From an uncultured Roseibium sp. (GTDB lineage Bacteria > Pseudomonadota > Alphaproteobacteria > Rhizobiales > Stappiaceae): DNA of 64,000 nucleotides. The notes under the pieces are model-generated. The model made no database searches. It saw only the letters and a program-made list of their open reading frames with translations, and was not told the DNA's origin. Positions 53,363 through 62,307 of this stretch are shown here, one piece after another. Where the stretch lies: positions 1-64,000 of the forward strand of contig NZ_CANMNP010000008.1 in the NCBI RefSeq assembly GCF_947499295.1, in the 5' to 3' direction. Every line of letters starts with the position of its first letter. Position 1 is the first letter of the stretch. The position numbers and the translations under genes are program-made.

Positions 53363-54250
53363 ATGAATCCACATCTCGCACCCGAACTCGCGACGTTCGT
53401 GCGTGTCATTGACCTGGGGTCGTTCGCTTCAGTTGCCGATGAACGGGGGCTGACGTCTTCCGGGATATCCCGCGCTGTTTCCAGGCTTGAGGCATCATTG
53501 GGGTCCAAGCTGCTGCACCGCTCAACCAGGCGATTGGAATTGACGCGCGAGGGAGAAGTCTTTCTCCGGCATGCGCGCAACATTCTCGCGATGCTCGAAG
53601 CGGCACAGTCGGACATATCCAAGGAAACAGAACTTGCCCGTGGCCACTTGAAAATCAACTGCGGCTCAGCCTTTGCCCATCACAAACTGGCACCGATCCT
53701 GCCCGCATTCAACGAGACCTATCCTGATGTCACCGTTGATGTCTCAATCGCCGATCACCGCATAGACCCCTATGCTGAGCATTCTGACATCACGATCCGG
53801 GTCGGCCCCTTGAGCGATAGCGATCTTGTCGCCGTTCGGCTGGGATCGGTATCAAGGTTGATCGCAGCCAGCCCAGCTTATCTGGAAAAATACGGGCAAC
53901 CGGCTTCATCGAAGGACCTGCTTTCGCATAATTGCCTGCTTTTAAAGGGGTTCCCTCACCAATCGAACTGGCCTTTCCGGGAAAATGGCAAACTGGTTGA
54001 GGTTGCCGTTTCCGGCAACTTCAGCTCAGACAGCGCAGAAATGCTGCTGCGGACGGCAATTGCGGGCCTCGGGATCGTCAGGTTGGGAGACTTTCTGGGA
54101 GAAGCCGCTCTCAAGTCCGGCAAACTGCTTCCCATTCTTCAAGACAGTCACATCAAAAACGAGCAACCCATTTCCGCACTCACACCGCCAGGACGGCAGT
54201 CCCTTCCACGCGTCCGCGCAATGCTGGATTTCCTGAAGGCGAAAACCTGA
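53363..54250 (+). CDS. LysR-family regulator of the tautomerase gene
   Basis: A 295-aa LysR regulator. The winged helix is ELATFVRVIDLGSFASVADERGLTSSGISRAVSRLEASLGSKLLHRSTR; the effector domain is about residues 90-290. It is divergent from the tautomerase gene, a typical LysR arrangement, so tautomerase is the inferred target. The inducer may be a tautomerase substrate. Start at the ATG just upstream of the conserved helix. Confidence 0.9.
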   Translation: MNPHLAPELATFVRVIDLGSFASVADERGLTSSGISRAVSRLEASLGSKLLHRSTRRLELTREGEVFLRHARNILAMLEAAQSDISKETELARGHLKINCGSAFAHHKLAPILPAFNETYPDVTVDVSIADHRIDPYAEHSDITIRVGPLSDSDLVAVRLGSVSRLIAASPAYLEKYGQPASSKDLLSHNCLLLKGFPHQSNWPFRENGKLVEVAVSGNFSSDSAEMLLRTAIAGLGIVRLGDFLGEAALKSGKLLPILQDSHIKNEQPISALTPPGRQSLPRVRAMLDFLKAKT

Positions 54251-54287
54251 AGCCAGCCGGTCTTGTGTTGTCTGCGCCCGTCACACA

Positions 54288-54989
54288 CTAGAATTCGTCG
54301 GCAAGCGCTTCCAATCTTTCCCGGTTCTTGATGATAAGCCAGCCGTCGCGCAGTGCTATCAGGTCAGCTTTTTGCCATTTACCGAGGCAGCGATTGACGC
54401 TTTCACGCGTGTTGCCAATCATGCCTGCCAGTTCCGACTGAGATTGGGAAAGCTTTTGAAGCGGACGGTCGTTTGACCCCGGAGTTGTTGTCGTCAACCT
54501 GAGCAGAAGCTTGGAGAGGCGCACCTGGGTATCCATAAAAGCGACCTCGATCATGCGCTCGTCGGACCGGCGCACACGCTGACACAGGAGTTCAATCAAC
54601 CGGATCGAGAGTGCTGGGTTCCGGTTCAGAACGTCCAGGAACGAGCGGCGTTCAAGTACCACAAGCGCACAATTTGTGAGCGCATCGACATTTGCCGAAC
54701 GTCCGCCGCCATCCAGCATGGCGATCTCGCCAAAGACATCACCGGCCTGCAGATCATTCAAAGTGATGTCCCTGTCGCCGGGTGTCATCATCGAAACGCG
54801 AACGGAGCCTTCGGCGATCGCCATCATGCTCATGCCGGGTTCACCCATCGCGAAGATTTTCTGCCCCGCGTCATAACGCTTCACATAAGAAAACTCAGCA
54901 AGTTCCTCTCTGGCACGGCTGTCAAGCGCTTCAAAAACAAAGCTTTTACCGAGCAGCTTTTCCTTGTTAAATTCGTTTGATGCATTCAT
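54288..54989 (-). CDS. Crp/Fnr-family regulator with cAMP-binding residues
   Basis: A 233-aa Crp-like activator. The cyclic-nucleotide domain has GDVFGEIAMLDGGGRSANV, which keeps the Glu and the Arg-Ser pair that hold cAMP in E. coli Crp. The winged helix reads SQSELAGMIGNTRESVNRCLGKW. No Cys cluster for an Fe-S centre is found, so it is not an Fnr. It is divergent from a FecR-cyclase operon that may make its ligand. Start at the first ATG. Confidence 0.88.
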   Translation of the reverse strand: MNASNEFNKEKLLGKSFVFEALDSRAREELAEFSYVKRYDAGQKIFAMGEPGMSMMAIAEGSVRVSMMTPGDRDITLNDLQAGDVFGEIAMLDGGGRSANVDALTNCALVVLERRSFLDVLNRNPALSIRLIELLCQRVRRSDERMIEVAFMDTQVRLSKLLLRLTTTTPGSNDRPLQKLSQSQSELAGMIGNTRESVNRCLGKWQKADLIALRDGWLIIKNRERLEALADEF

Positions 54990-55114
54990 GGTTTTTTACT
55001 CGAGAGGCATGACGCGCACGACATTGCTGGGAATGTCCGTGACTTGTTGGACAACAGCTCTAGGTGCCTTTGGGCAAATTTGAGCACGGCTTGAACGCTC
55101 CATTTAGGACATCG

Positions 55115-55630
55115 ATGATGAAAAAGTATGTCACTCTGGCCCTATTCTCCATTCTGATTGCGCTCACAAGTACGTTTTCGAACGCACAATCTCTGATTGG
55201 GTGTACGCGAACCGAATTGGCAGATCCCGCCCGGGTTGTCTATCAGTGCCAGGGCGGTGTCACACTAGAGGCCGAAGCTGCAGCGTCCCTCGGTGTGATC
55301 AAGTCGGACCCCGATCAACGCCCTTCTGAGGTTGAGGTCGATTCTGATGCTGTCCTGATCGAGGTTGCACCTGCAGGCGGGCCCTTTCAAATTCGCACAC
55401 CCCACGCGATCGCTGCGGTCAGGGGCACGGTCTATATTGTCGATGTGACCGCTGAAGGCACTTCCGTCTTTGTCAGCGAAGGCGAGGTCGCAGTTTTCCG
55501 CGAAGTCGGCAGCGAAGAAGTTACCCTGGCCGCAGGTGACGGTGTCGATGTGCGAACCGGTGAACCGCTTGTAGTCCGGCAGTGGCCGGAACAAAGGGTA
55601 CGCGCCTTGCTCAATCGCTTTGGTCGATGA
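55115..55630 (+). CDS. Secreted FecR-domain protein
   Basis: A 171-aa exported protein with a signal peptide (MMKKYVTLALFSILIALTSTF) and a FecR-type domain: FQIRTPHAIAAVRGTVYIVDVTAEGTSVFVSEGEVAVF. Two Cys (GCTRT and YQCQG) may pair. FecR-like modules bind partners in the periplasm. The stop overlaps the start of the CHASE2 cyclase gene by 4 nt, so the two proteins are made together and the FecR protein probably acts on the cyclase's periplasmic domain. AGGA is about 5 nt before the ATG. Confidence 0.85.
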   Translation: MMKKYVTLALFSILIALTSTFSNAQSLIGCTRTELADPARVVYQCQGGVTLEAEAAASLGVIKSDPDQRPSEVEVDSDAVLIEVAPAGGPFQIRTPHAIAAVRGTVYIVDVTAEGTSVFVSEGEVAVFREVGSEEVTLAAGDGVDVRTGEPLVVRQWPEQRVRALLNRFGR

Positions 55631-57486
55631 AGCCGAAGCTTTCCCGATGGATCTTGCTGGCTGCACTTGCCGCCGGCCTGATTTGGTCGGGTCTGCTCGC
55701 CTATATTCATCTGACCGGAAGCGCGAGTGTCCTCGACCGGTTTGAAACAGTTTTTCTTGATCTGAAAATTGCCGCAGCAGGAGAAAGATCTCCGCCCTCC
55801 GATGTGGTTATCGTTGCAATTGACGATCAGACCGTCAACGGAGTAGGGCAATTTCCGTTGCCGAGAAACCGGCTCGCCGCGCTCATCGATGCGATTGAGG
55901 CAGCTGGTGCGAAGGCGATTGCAATCGACCTCCTGCTGCCAACCACATCAGACGATTCGCATGACCTCGACCTTGGTGCAGCTCTCAAGAACTTTCCATC
56001 CGTCATCGCTGCAGTCGGCAGCCTGGAGGAGGCACTCCCCCTTGAAAACAGCGTTCCCGTTGTGGAAACGGTGATGGTGCCCGCCGCAGCTGTCTCCAGG
56101 TTTTCGAAAACGGGATTGGCTAACATCGTCACGGACACCGGTGGCACACCGCGTCATATTCCGCATCTATTTTTGACACCTGAGGGCTTGAAGCCATCCT
56201 TCAGCTTGCAGGCGTTCAGCCTTTTTCAAGGTGAGCCACATTCCTTTGCGGCAAACGGCGTACGCATCGGTGAGCAGTTGAGAGCGACTGACCTGGGATG
56301 GCACATGCCCCTCAACTATTATGGCCCGGGCGGCACCATCCCCACTTTCAGCGCTGCTAATCTCATGGAGCAAGGCTCAGACCCCGAGATAAGCCTGGAG
56401 GACAAACTGGTCGTCCTCGGTGTCACAGCGACCGCAGTAGGAGATCGGTTCAGCACACCGTTTGATCCCGTCATGCCCGGGGTTGAAATCCAGGCGACCG
56501 GGCTTGCCAATCTGCTCGACCACAGCGCGCTCATACGCGGACCGGAGACCAGAAGCCTCGACGGTTTGGTCGCAGTCTGCATTACACTTCTCGGTCTTCT
56601 CGCGATCGCGTATTTCTCCTTGGCACAGGCCTCATTCATCTATTTCGTACTCATGGCTGTTTGGCTCCTCTTCACTGCGGTGGCATTCACTCACGGTCAC
56701 TGGCTCAACGGCGCGCTGCCCTTGGCAGCAAGCCTTCCACCTGTCGCTGCATTGATTTTTGTTCGTCAGATCTCAGACCGCAGATGGGCTCGACAGCAGC
56801 AGATCGCACAACAGGAACTTGCCAGGTTCCATGCGCCGAGATTGGCGGAACGAATTGCCGGGGACCCTACGTTTCTCCTGCACCCCAGGGAACAGACGGT
56901 TGCGGTTCTGTTCATAGACCTGTCCGGCTACACAGGCCTCAGCGAGCAGCTGGGCCCAGCTGCGACCCGGGACTTCCTGAAAGAGTTTCATACGGTCGTG
57001 GTCAATGTTGCGAGCGCAAACAATGGTGTCGTGCTCGATTTTATGGGCGATGGCGCGATGCTCGGCTTCGGCATCCCGGACCCAGCCTCAAGCGATCCCT
57101 TGAATGCCTGCCGGTGCACATTTCAACTTGTGGAGCAGGTGCACGATTGGCTCGCGCTTCAGTCGTCAATGTCGGAAAGGTGCCGGCTCCGTGTCGGTGG
57201 ACATATCGGGCAAGCCGTTCTGTCCCGTCTTGGACACGAACAGCAACAGCAGATCACCGCAACTGGTGACTGCGTCAACGTGGCCAGCCGGTTGCTGGAA
57301 GTGGCTAAACATCATGGTGCCCTGGTTGCTCTCTCGTCTGACCTCATTGCAGCTGCAGAGAACATTTCTCCCAACTCGCTGACGGTACCTAGACGCGAAA
57401 CAGAAGGCATTCGAGGCCGGCGGCAATCTCTCAGCGTCGGCCTCTGGAAGTCGCACGAAGTCCTGCTGAGTTCCAAACGGCTTTGA
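55627..57486 (+). CDS. CHASE2-domain class III adenylate/guanylate cyclase
   Basis: A 619-aa membrane cyclase. One N-terminal helix is followed by a periplasmic CHASE2 domain (about 30-300, with VVIVAIDDQTVNGVGQFPLPRNRL). Three membrane helices (about 313-379) follow, then the cyclase domain (about 425-600). Metal-binding residues D431 (FIDLSGYT) and D475 (FMGDGAML) are intact and GDCVNVASRL follows. Start at the ATG overlapping the FecR stop. Signals sensed outside would set cyclic-nucleotide levels; a Crp-like gene nearby could be the receptor. Confidence 0.9.
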   Translation: MKPKLSRWILLAALAAGLIWSGLLAYIHLTGSASVLDRFETVFLDLKIAAAGERSPPSDVVIVAIDDQTVNGVGQFPLPRNRLAALIDAIEAAGAKAIAIDLLLPTTSDDSHDLDLGAALKNFPSVIAAVGSLEEALPLENSVPVVETVMVPAAAVSRFSKTGLANIVTDTGGTPRHIPHLFLTPEGLKPSFSLQAFSLFQGEPHSFAANGVRIGEQLRATDLGWHMPLNYYGPGGTIPTFSAANLMEQGSDPEISLEDKLVVLGVTATAVGDRFSTPFDPVMPGVEIQATGLANLLDHSALIRGPETRSLDGLVAVCITLLGLLAIAYFSLAQASFIYFVLMAVWLLFTAVAFTHGHWLNGALPLAASLPPVAALIFVRQISDRRWARQQQIAQQELARFHAPRLAERIAGDPTFLLHPREQTVAVLFIDLSGYTGLSEQLGPAATRDFLKEFHTVVVNVASANNGVVLDFMGDGAMLGFGIPDPASSDPLNACRCTFQLVEQVHDWLALQSSMSERCRLRVGGHIGQAVLSRLGHEQQQQITATGDCVNVASRLLEVAKHHGALVALSSDLIAAAENISPNSLTVPRRETEGIRGRRQSLSVGLWKSHEVLLSSKRL

Positions 57487-57582
57487 GGGTCAGACCACTT
57501 TGCCTTCAACAAGTGTGCACCGTTTCGTGCAGGTGTAGCGGCCCGGAGATTGCCGTGCACCGGACCGGACGAACAGACAAAA

Positions 57583-58203
57583 TCACAGCATCCGGAAGAG
57601 CGTCCGATCTTTCCTGATCGTGTGATGAAAAACCACAGCACCGATATGCAGCACAAAGAGGACAAGCAGGATATACGCGCTCCACTCGTGGATGGCGGAC
57701 AAGGTCCAGGCGATATCAGGGCTCTTGCCTATCGGACTCCAGATCTGAACCAGACCGAACCATTTCAGCGGAAACCCATGCGCATTGGTCGCCAGAAAAC
57801 CGGATACGGGCATGATGATCAGGAAAAGATAGAAAAGGCCGTGAACCGAGGCCGCCGCGTATCGTTCAATAGCCGGCCCTTCGTTCTCGATAGGTTTCGT
57901 CAAAAGCTTGTTGCCGACCCGGATCAGCATCAGCCACAAAACGATGAAGCCGAAGCTTTCGTGCAGCAGGTAGAAAGCGGTGACGACATCCTTTTTTGCA
58001 AAGCCGATCATCAGTCCCAGCGGCCACGTGATCAGGACCAATACGGCGACGGACCAATGCAGAAGCCGCGTAACTGAACCATAACGCGCGAAGGGGTGAA
58101 CGGGTTCCCGGTCCCCTTGAGAGGTTTCTTTGTAAGAGATGCTGTCTGTCACGGGTGTCTCCAACGGTCCTATGAGCTGATTGTATTGAGGGCTCAAGTT
58201 CAA
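57583..58203 (-). CDS. Cytochrome b561-family membrane protein
   Basis: A 206-aa four-helix di-haem protein. The haem-ligand His residues appear in RLLHWSVAVLVLITWPLG, YLLHESFGFIVLW, SVHGLFYLFLIIMP and VLHIGAVVFHH. It moves electrons across or within the membrane, often from quinol to a periplasmic acceptor. No oxidoreductase partner is adjacent. It follows the unknown 324-aa gene on the same strand. Confidence 0.9.
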   Translation of the reverse strand: MNLSPQYNQLIGPLETPVTDSISYKETSQGDREPVHPFARYGSVTRLLHWSVAVLVLITWPLGLMIGFAKKDVVTAFYLLHESFGFIVLWLMLIRVGNKLLTKPIENEGPAIERYAAASVHGLFYLFLIIMPVSGFLATNAHGFPLKWFGLVQIWSPIGKSPDIAWTLSAIHEWSAYILLVLFVLHIGAVVFHHTIRKDRTLFRML

Positions 58204-58283
58204 ATTTGCGCAAGGTCTGGCGGATCAGTTTTTACTGCACGGCATTCAAGCCGGTCCGCCAAGGTAGGTTTGCATCGACGAGG

Positions 58284-59258
58284 TCAGACATAGGCCTGAA
58301 TGGGATTTCCGACATGTGGCATGCCATGGATCTGCGGCTGATCTGCACGAAAACCGAAGGCGTCCCGCTCATCGAACAAAAACTCGGACAAGTTTTCCAT
58401 GATGCGAGCTCTTGCACCCGGCACGTGAAACCTCAAGTTTCGCAATCCACGAACGTAGTCGGAGAAAACCGGGTCGCGCGCACCCAGTGGACGACGGAAT
58501 GCCAGCTGCCTGTCGCCGAACACAGGCTTATATCCAAATATGGAAAGCCCAATGAGTTCGCGTGCCAAGACACGTGGAATGTTTTGCCGTGTGTCCCAAA
58601 ACATGCGCAAATTCCAACTAATGAACTTTTTCCAACAAAGCTTCTTGAACTCAGGTGTATTCCGCACGAAACCCGCCGGCACGTTACCAAATTGCGCGAA
58701 TTGCTGCTCCAACTCCCGCAATTCCTTGCCAAGAGTTGCCTCACATTCACGCCAGAGACCGCGTTCGTAGGGCTCAAGCGTTATGACAAACTCATGGTTT
58801 GCAGTTGCACCCCCGACGATCAGAGCGTCATTGAGAAGTGGCGTCCAACGATCTTCGCTCAAGATACTGCCAAGCCCACAAACCGGCACAACGTTCCTGG
58901 TCGGGAGGCGAGTATTCACTGGCAAGTCCGCGTCGTTTACTTCCTCGCGCTCTGCTTGTGCAGCGTCGGCCAGCATTGCTGTTTCTCTTTCCTGAATGCC
59001 ATTGGCAGCAGTAATGCCGAAATTCATGATCAGGTTTCTTGCCTTGCGGATTTCGGTACCACCGAGCAGCACTAATCTCAGCTGATTTTGGCCCGTCGCC
59101 CGATACAGCCTGTAAGCTGCCCGGATGTACATTGTCATGGCAAGATCCCTGTCCCAGGACGGCGGAATGTAGCGACCGACCCAGGCGTTATCTTGTCGGT
59201 AGATGTTTTTGACGGCTTGGATTTCTCTGTTGAATGTTTGGAAATTCATCAACGGCAT
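58284..59258 (-). CDS. Unrecognised 324-aa protein
   Basis: I do not recognise this family. The ATG at 59258 has GGGAGGAAAG ahead of it, a very good ribosome binding site; the longer frame to 59507 is excluded by its composition. The protein begins MPLMNFQTFNREIQAVKNIY and has a hydrophobic, non-membrane core. It contains DRDLAMTMYIRAAYRLYRATG and a C-terminal stretch rich in aromatic and basic residues (FGYKPVFGDRQLAFRRPLG). There is no signal peptide. Base composition is slightly lower in GC than neighbouring genes. It lies between cytochrome b561 and a VWA gene. Function cannot be assigned. Confidence 0.7.
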   Translation of the reverse strand: MPLMNFQTFNREIQAVKNIYRQDNAWVGRYIPPSWDRDLAMTMYIRAAYRLYRATGQNQLRLVLLGGTEIRKARNLIMNFGITAANGIQERETAMLADAAQAEREEVNDADLPVNTRLPTRNVVPVCGLGSILSEDRWTPLLNDALIVGGATANHEFVITLEPYERGLWRECEATLGKELRELEQQFAQFGNVPAGFVRNTPEFKKLCWKKFISWNLRMFWDTRQNIPRVLARELIGLSIFGYKPVFGDRQLAFRRPLGARDPVFSDYVRGLRNLRFHVPGARARIMENLSEFLFDERDAFGFRADQPQIHGMPHVGNPIQAYV

Positions 59259-59744
59259 GGGTCTTTCCTCCCTATTTGTCCCGAAGGAGCGGTTCCGATA
59301 CCTCCAAGATGGTGGAAAGCGTTGTGAATGCCCTGTGACCATGGACACTTCACATGTCTGTAAATGAGAGAAAAGTTTCGGGAATACCTGAACGGACGGT
59401 CGGGAACGCACAAAGCCGCGGCAAGCGTCGGGTCTTTGGTTTTGTCGACGCACGGAAACAAGGCTCCGTTGCCTCAAACCCCACCAACTAAGCTCCTGAA
59501 TGCTCAAGTCGAAAATCTGTGCCGTTCAGCACACTCTTCAGCCTCTGAACATGTGAAGAAGACGTCAGCTTTGGGTTGGTGTCGACGGGGTCCGTTTCTT
59601 AACCTACTGAAAATACTTCAGATCCATGCAATAGCAAATCGATCACAACTACGTTGGTCACCTGTACAAGGTTCTTTCGCTGTGTTAGCGGAATTGTCGT
59701 TCTACTGCTCGTTCGAGCAAATATTTCAATGGGATACTTCAAGC
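59259..59744. other. Divergent intergenic region with lower GC
   Basis: These 486 nt separate the unknown 324-aa gene and the VWA gene. The plus-strand frame is open throughout but its residues look random and no ribosome binding site precedes an early start, so I treat it as non-coding. It must contain two divergent promoters. No hairpin with a T-run was seen. Confidence 0.5.
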
Positions 59745-60947
59745 ATGAAATCTTTCATACCCGGTTGCTTTCCGTTGTCATTGGCAGTCGCGGGAGCGCT
59801 GGTTTTTTCAAGCCCTGTTCTGGCCCAAGACACTTCAAACCGTGGCAAGGCCATGATGGTCCTGGATGCCTCGGGCAGCATGTGGGGCCAGATTGACGGG
59901 GTTCCGAAAATCTCAATTGCACGTGATGTGATCGATGGTGTTCTCGGAAAGTGGGACCCGGCCGTCGACCTGGGTCTCATGACATACGGGCACCGGCGCA
60001 AGGGCGACTGCAATGACATTGAAGTCATTCAATCCGTCGCGCCTCTTGAGCCTAACAACTTTTCTTCGCTTGTCAGGGGCATCAATCCGCGCGGCAAAAC
60101 ACCCATTTCGGAATCGCTCATTCGCGCAGCGCGTGAACTGCGGCATGTTGAGGACCCTGCCTCCGTCATTCTGGTCAGCGACGGCCTTGAAACCTGCGAA
60201 GCAGATCCCTGCCTGGCTGCAACGCTCCTTGAAAACAGCGGCATTGATTTCACAGTCCATGTTGTCGGCTTTGACCTGACAGATGAGGAAGCACGCCAGT
60301 TGCGCTGCATTGCCGACAACACGGGCGGCCGCTTCCTGAACGCCGACAATGCAAGCGAATTGACTGAGGCCCTTGCCGAAACTGTTGTTGCGGTCAGCGA
60401 AGAAGTGGTTGCCAAGCCCGCCGCATCACAACCGGCACCACCCATTGTACCCAAGAAGATCACCGAACTTGATCTCGACCGGCTGAGCTTCGACGTCCAC
60501 AAGATCGAAAAAGATGCCGCTTCCGGTAAAGTTGTCGCGACCGGAACGTCGAACGGCGTTGGCTGGACGGTCACTGCCAACAGCATCTACGAACCGTATT
60601 CCAACATCAAAGGCGGTGCAGGCTTCAACGATCTCCCGGGCCGCTATGACGATCTGCATGTCGGGTCCGACTTTACGATCACCTTTGATCAGCCAGTGAC
60701 TTCGATGCTTGTTGTGCTTGCCAATGACAATGACACGGGAGACGGGCCGAACTTCCAGGAACTGCCGCCCGTCGATTTTGTCGACGCCAGCAATCCCGAT
60801 GGTGGCACCCAGGTGAAAATCGAAGATAAAGGCGGCGCGTTGTTCTACTACTACGACATCAACATCACATCGATGACGCATGTGAACGACAACGGCATCA
60901 ATGACGGTTGGGACCTGGCGTTCTTCGTGTTTCCGACAGCCAACTGA
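59745..60947 (+). CDS. Secreted VWA-domain protein
   Basis: A 400-aa exported protein with a signal peptide (SLAVAGALVFSSPVLA) and a VWA domain with an intact metal-ion-dependent adhesion site: D41-A-S43-G-S45 (VLDASGSMWG), the Thr in RGKTPIS and the Asp in VSDGLETC. The C-terminal half (about 225-400) is a beta-rich domain of unknown family. VWA proteins bind partners through a metal ion; this one may work at the outer surface of the cell. A strong terminator follows. Confidence 0.85.
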   Translation: MKSFIPGCFPLSLAVAGALVFSSPVLAQDTSNRGKAMMVLDASGSMWGQIDGVPKISIARDVIDGVLGKWDPAVDLGLMTYGHRRKGDCNDIEVIQSVAPLEPNNFSSLVRGINPRGKTPISESLIRAARELRHVEDPASVILVSDGLETCEADPCLAATLLENSGIDFTVHVVGFDLTDEEARQLRCIADNTGGRFLNADNASELTEALAETVVAVSEEVVAKPAASQPAPPIVPKKITELDLDRLSFDVHKIEKDAASGKVVATGTSNGVGWTVTANSIYEPYSNIKGGAGFNDLPGRYDDLHVGSDFTITFDQPVTSMLVVLANDNDTGDGPNFQELPPVDFVDASNPDGGTQVKIEDKGGALFYYYDINITSMTHVNDNGINDGWDLAFFVFPTAN

Positions 60948-60963
60948 TCCATTTGAACAAGAA

Positions 60964-60997
60964 AAAGATGCCGCCAGGTCAACCAGGCGGCATCTTT
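60964..60997. terminator. Bidirectional terminator between VWA and YHS genes
   Basis: AAAGATGCCGCC and GGCGGCATCTTT form a 12-bp stem with a 10-nt loop. The minus strand has a TTTTT run after it and the plus strand an ATTT-rich tail. It ends the VWA gene and the YHS gene, which converge. Confidence 0.88.
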
Positions 60998-61054
60998 ATT
61001 TGAATTTCTCGTCGAGGCTTGGGATCAGGCAGAGCAGACCAAAATTCAGCGCTT

Positions 61055-61495
61055 TCAATTCAACCCCGGCCAGTTCCTGTTTGCCTTGGCAATATAGCCT
61101 GGGATATCGCGGCTCCAGGTCCGCTGAACAGGCTTGGAGTAGTTCACATAGAGTTTGCCGGCCACCACTTTATAAGCGAGCGGATCGACACCGACCTTGT
61201 AACCGCGTGAAACGCCATAGGCGCAATAGCCGTCAAATTGCGGGGCATAACTTGCAGGGTTCGCAGAGAAGGTGTCGCGGTTCCGTGCTGACGTGAACTG
61301 GTATGTCAGTCCCCGGTATTGCGCAGTAAATTCAGCGCGGCCCTGCTTGGGGGTCTTTCCCGAAAAATAAGTCACCGGGTCGTAACCTGTCAGCGCAAGC
61401 GGGCTTTTTGCGTAAGCTGGCAATGCTGAAGTCGCGACAATCGCACTAACGGCAGCTGTCGCAACAAGTCCTAGCAGTCCTCTACGGTTGATCAT
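61055..61495 (-). CDS. Exported YHS-domain protein
   Basis: A 146-aa protein with a twin-arginine-like signal (NRRGLLGLVATAAVSAIVA) and a YHS domain (LTGYDPVTYFSG to FDGYCAYGVSRG). YHS domains bind metals, often copper. GAGGAGG is 6-7 nt before the ATG, which fixes the start; the frame is open 20 codons further. It may deliver metal in the periplasm. It diverges from the Tat-exported intradiol-like gene. Confidence 0.88.
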   Translation of the reverse strand: MINRRGLLGLVATAAVSAIVATSALPAYAKSPLALTGYDPVTYFSGKTPKQGRAEFTAQYRGLTYQFTSARNRDTFSANPASYAPQFDGYCAYGVSRGYKVGVDPLAYKVVAGKLYVNYSKPVQRTWSRDIPGYIAKANRNWPGLN

Positions 61496-61797
61496 GAAAC
61501 CTCCTCGGGTTTTCATCGTTCGGATGAGGATGTTGCGCGACAGGCTGACATTCAATGAACAATCATTTGAACCGAGTTGGCTTGCTGGCCTTCAAACCTG
61601 CTGTTTTCAGATTTCTGCGCGCAATCGGCGCACGTTACGAGGAGCAGAAGCGGCCGGATCACGAAACCGTGAGCTTGGTTTATCGCGCTTCCTGACAAGC
61701 TGAACTCGGAAATTGCCACAAACGCACTATACTTTTGATCGGCCGTGTTTGGTCCCGAAGGTACATATGGGCGCCAATTCCGACAGGAGAGACATTC
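61496..61797. other. Divergent intergenic region, no gene seen
   Basis: About 300 nt between the YHS and intradiol-like genes. It must hold their promoters. I see no further ORF with a ribosome binding site and no strong hairpin. Confidence 0.45.
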
Positions 61798-62286
61798 ATG
61801 ACCACCGATCTCATCACCCGCCGCAAACTTCTCGCTGCTGGAGGTGTTGCATTGACGATGGGCACAACCGGATTGTTGGTACCCGCTCAGGCACAAGGCC
61901 TCGCGCCAACGCGTTCTATGCGGGGTGGTTCCAACAATTACCGTCCCGATGCTCCAATCGTCGACCGCATAGGGGATGGCGGCTTCTGGATGACTGGTAC
62001 CGTGCGCCGCGCAGGCGATGGTGCACCTCTTGCCGGTCAGCGTATTCAGATATGGGCTCACACGACCGAAGGGCATGAACGCGATCCGCAAAGTCACGGC
62101 GCAACCCTTACCGATGCCAATGGCAACTTTCGCCTTGAAATGCCGCAGATCGTGCCCGCGTTTGGGCAACCGCACGGTCACCTTGCCTACGATAGCGAGG
62201 AGTTTGAAACGGTGTTCCTGCGTCCAATCATGTCAAGCTCGAAGGACACCAGCCTGGAGGCGCATTTCGTCCTTACACCGGCCTGA
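61798..62286 (+). CDS. Tat-exported intradiol-dioxygenase-like protein
   Basis: A 162-aa protein with a Tat signal (ITRRKLLAAGG) and a beta-sandwich domain like the catalytic part of intradiol dioxygenases (VRRAGDGAPLAGQRIQIWAHT to TLTDANGNFRLEMP). The HGH pair near the C-terminus matches the two His iron ligands, but the conserved Tyr ligand is not at its usual place (the segment reads RLEMPQIVPAF). So normal ring cleavage is doubtful. AGGAGAG is 9 nt before the ATG. It is followed 21 nt later by a haem membrane protein. Confidence 0.78.
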   Translation: MTTDLITRRKLLAAGGVALTMGTTGLLVPAQAQGLAPTRSMRGGSNNYRPDAPIVDRIGDGGFWMTGTVRRAGDGAPLAGQRIQIWAHTTEGHERDPQSHGATLTDANGNFRLEMPQIVPAFGQPHGHLAYDSEEFETVFLRPIMSSSKDTSLEAHFVLTPA

Positions 62287-62307
62287 CCCGACTTGGGGCT
62301 TCCTGAG

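Noticed and set aside
52870..53658. 262-codon version of the tautomerase gene
   Set aside because: The first 133 codons are antisense to the LysR gene, and the start would lose the catalytic Pro-1.
59364..59744. N-terminal extension of the VWA gene
   Set aside because: The frame is open but random-looking, and the signal peptide begins at the ATG at 59745.
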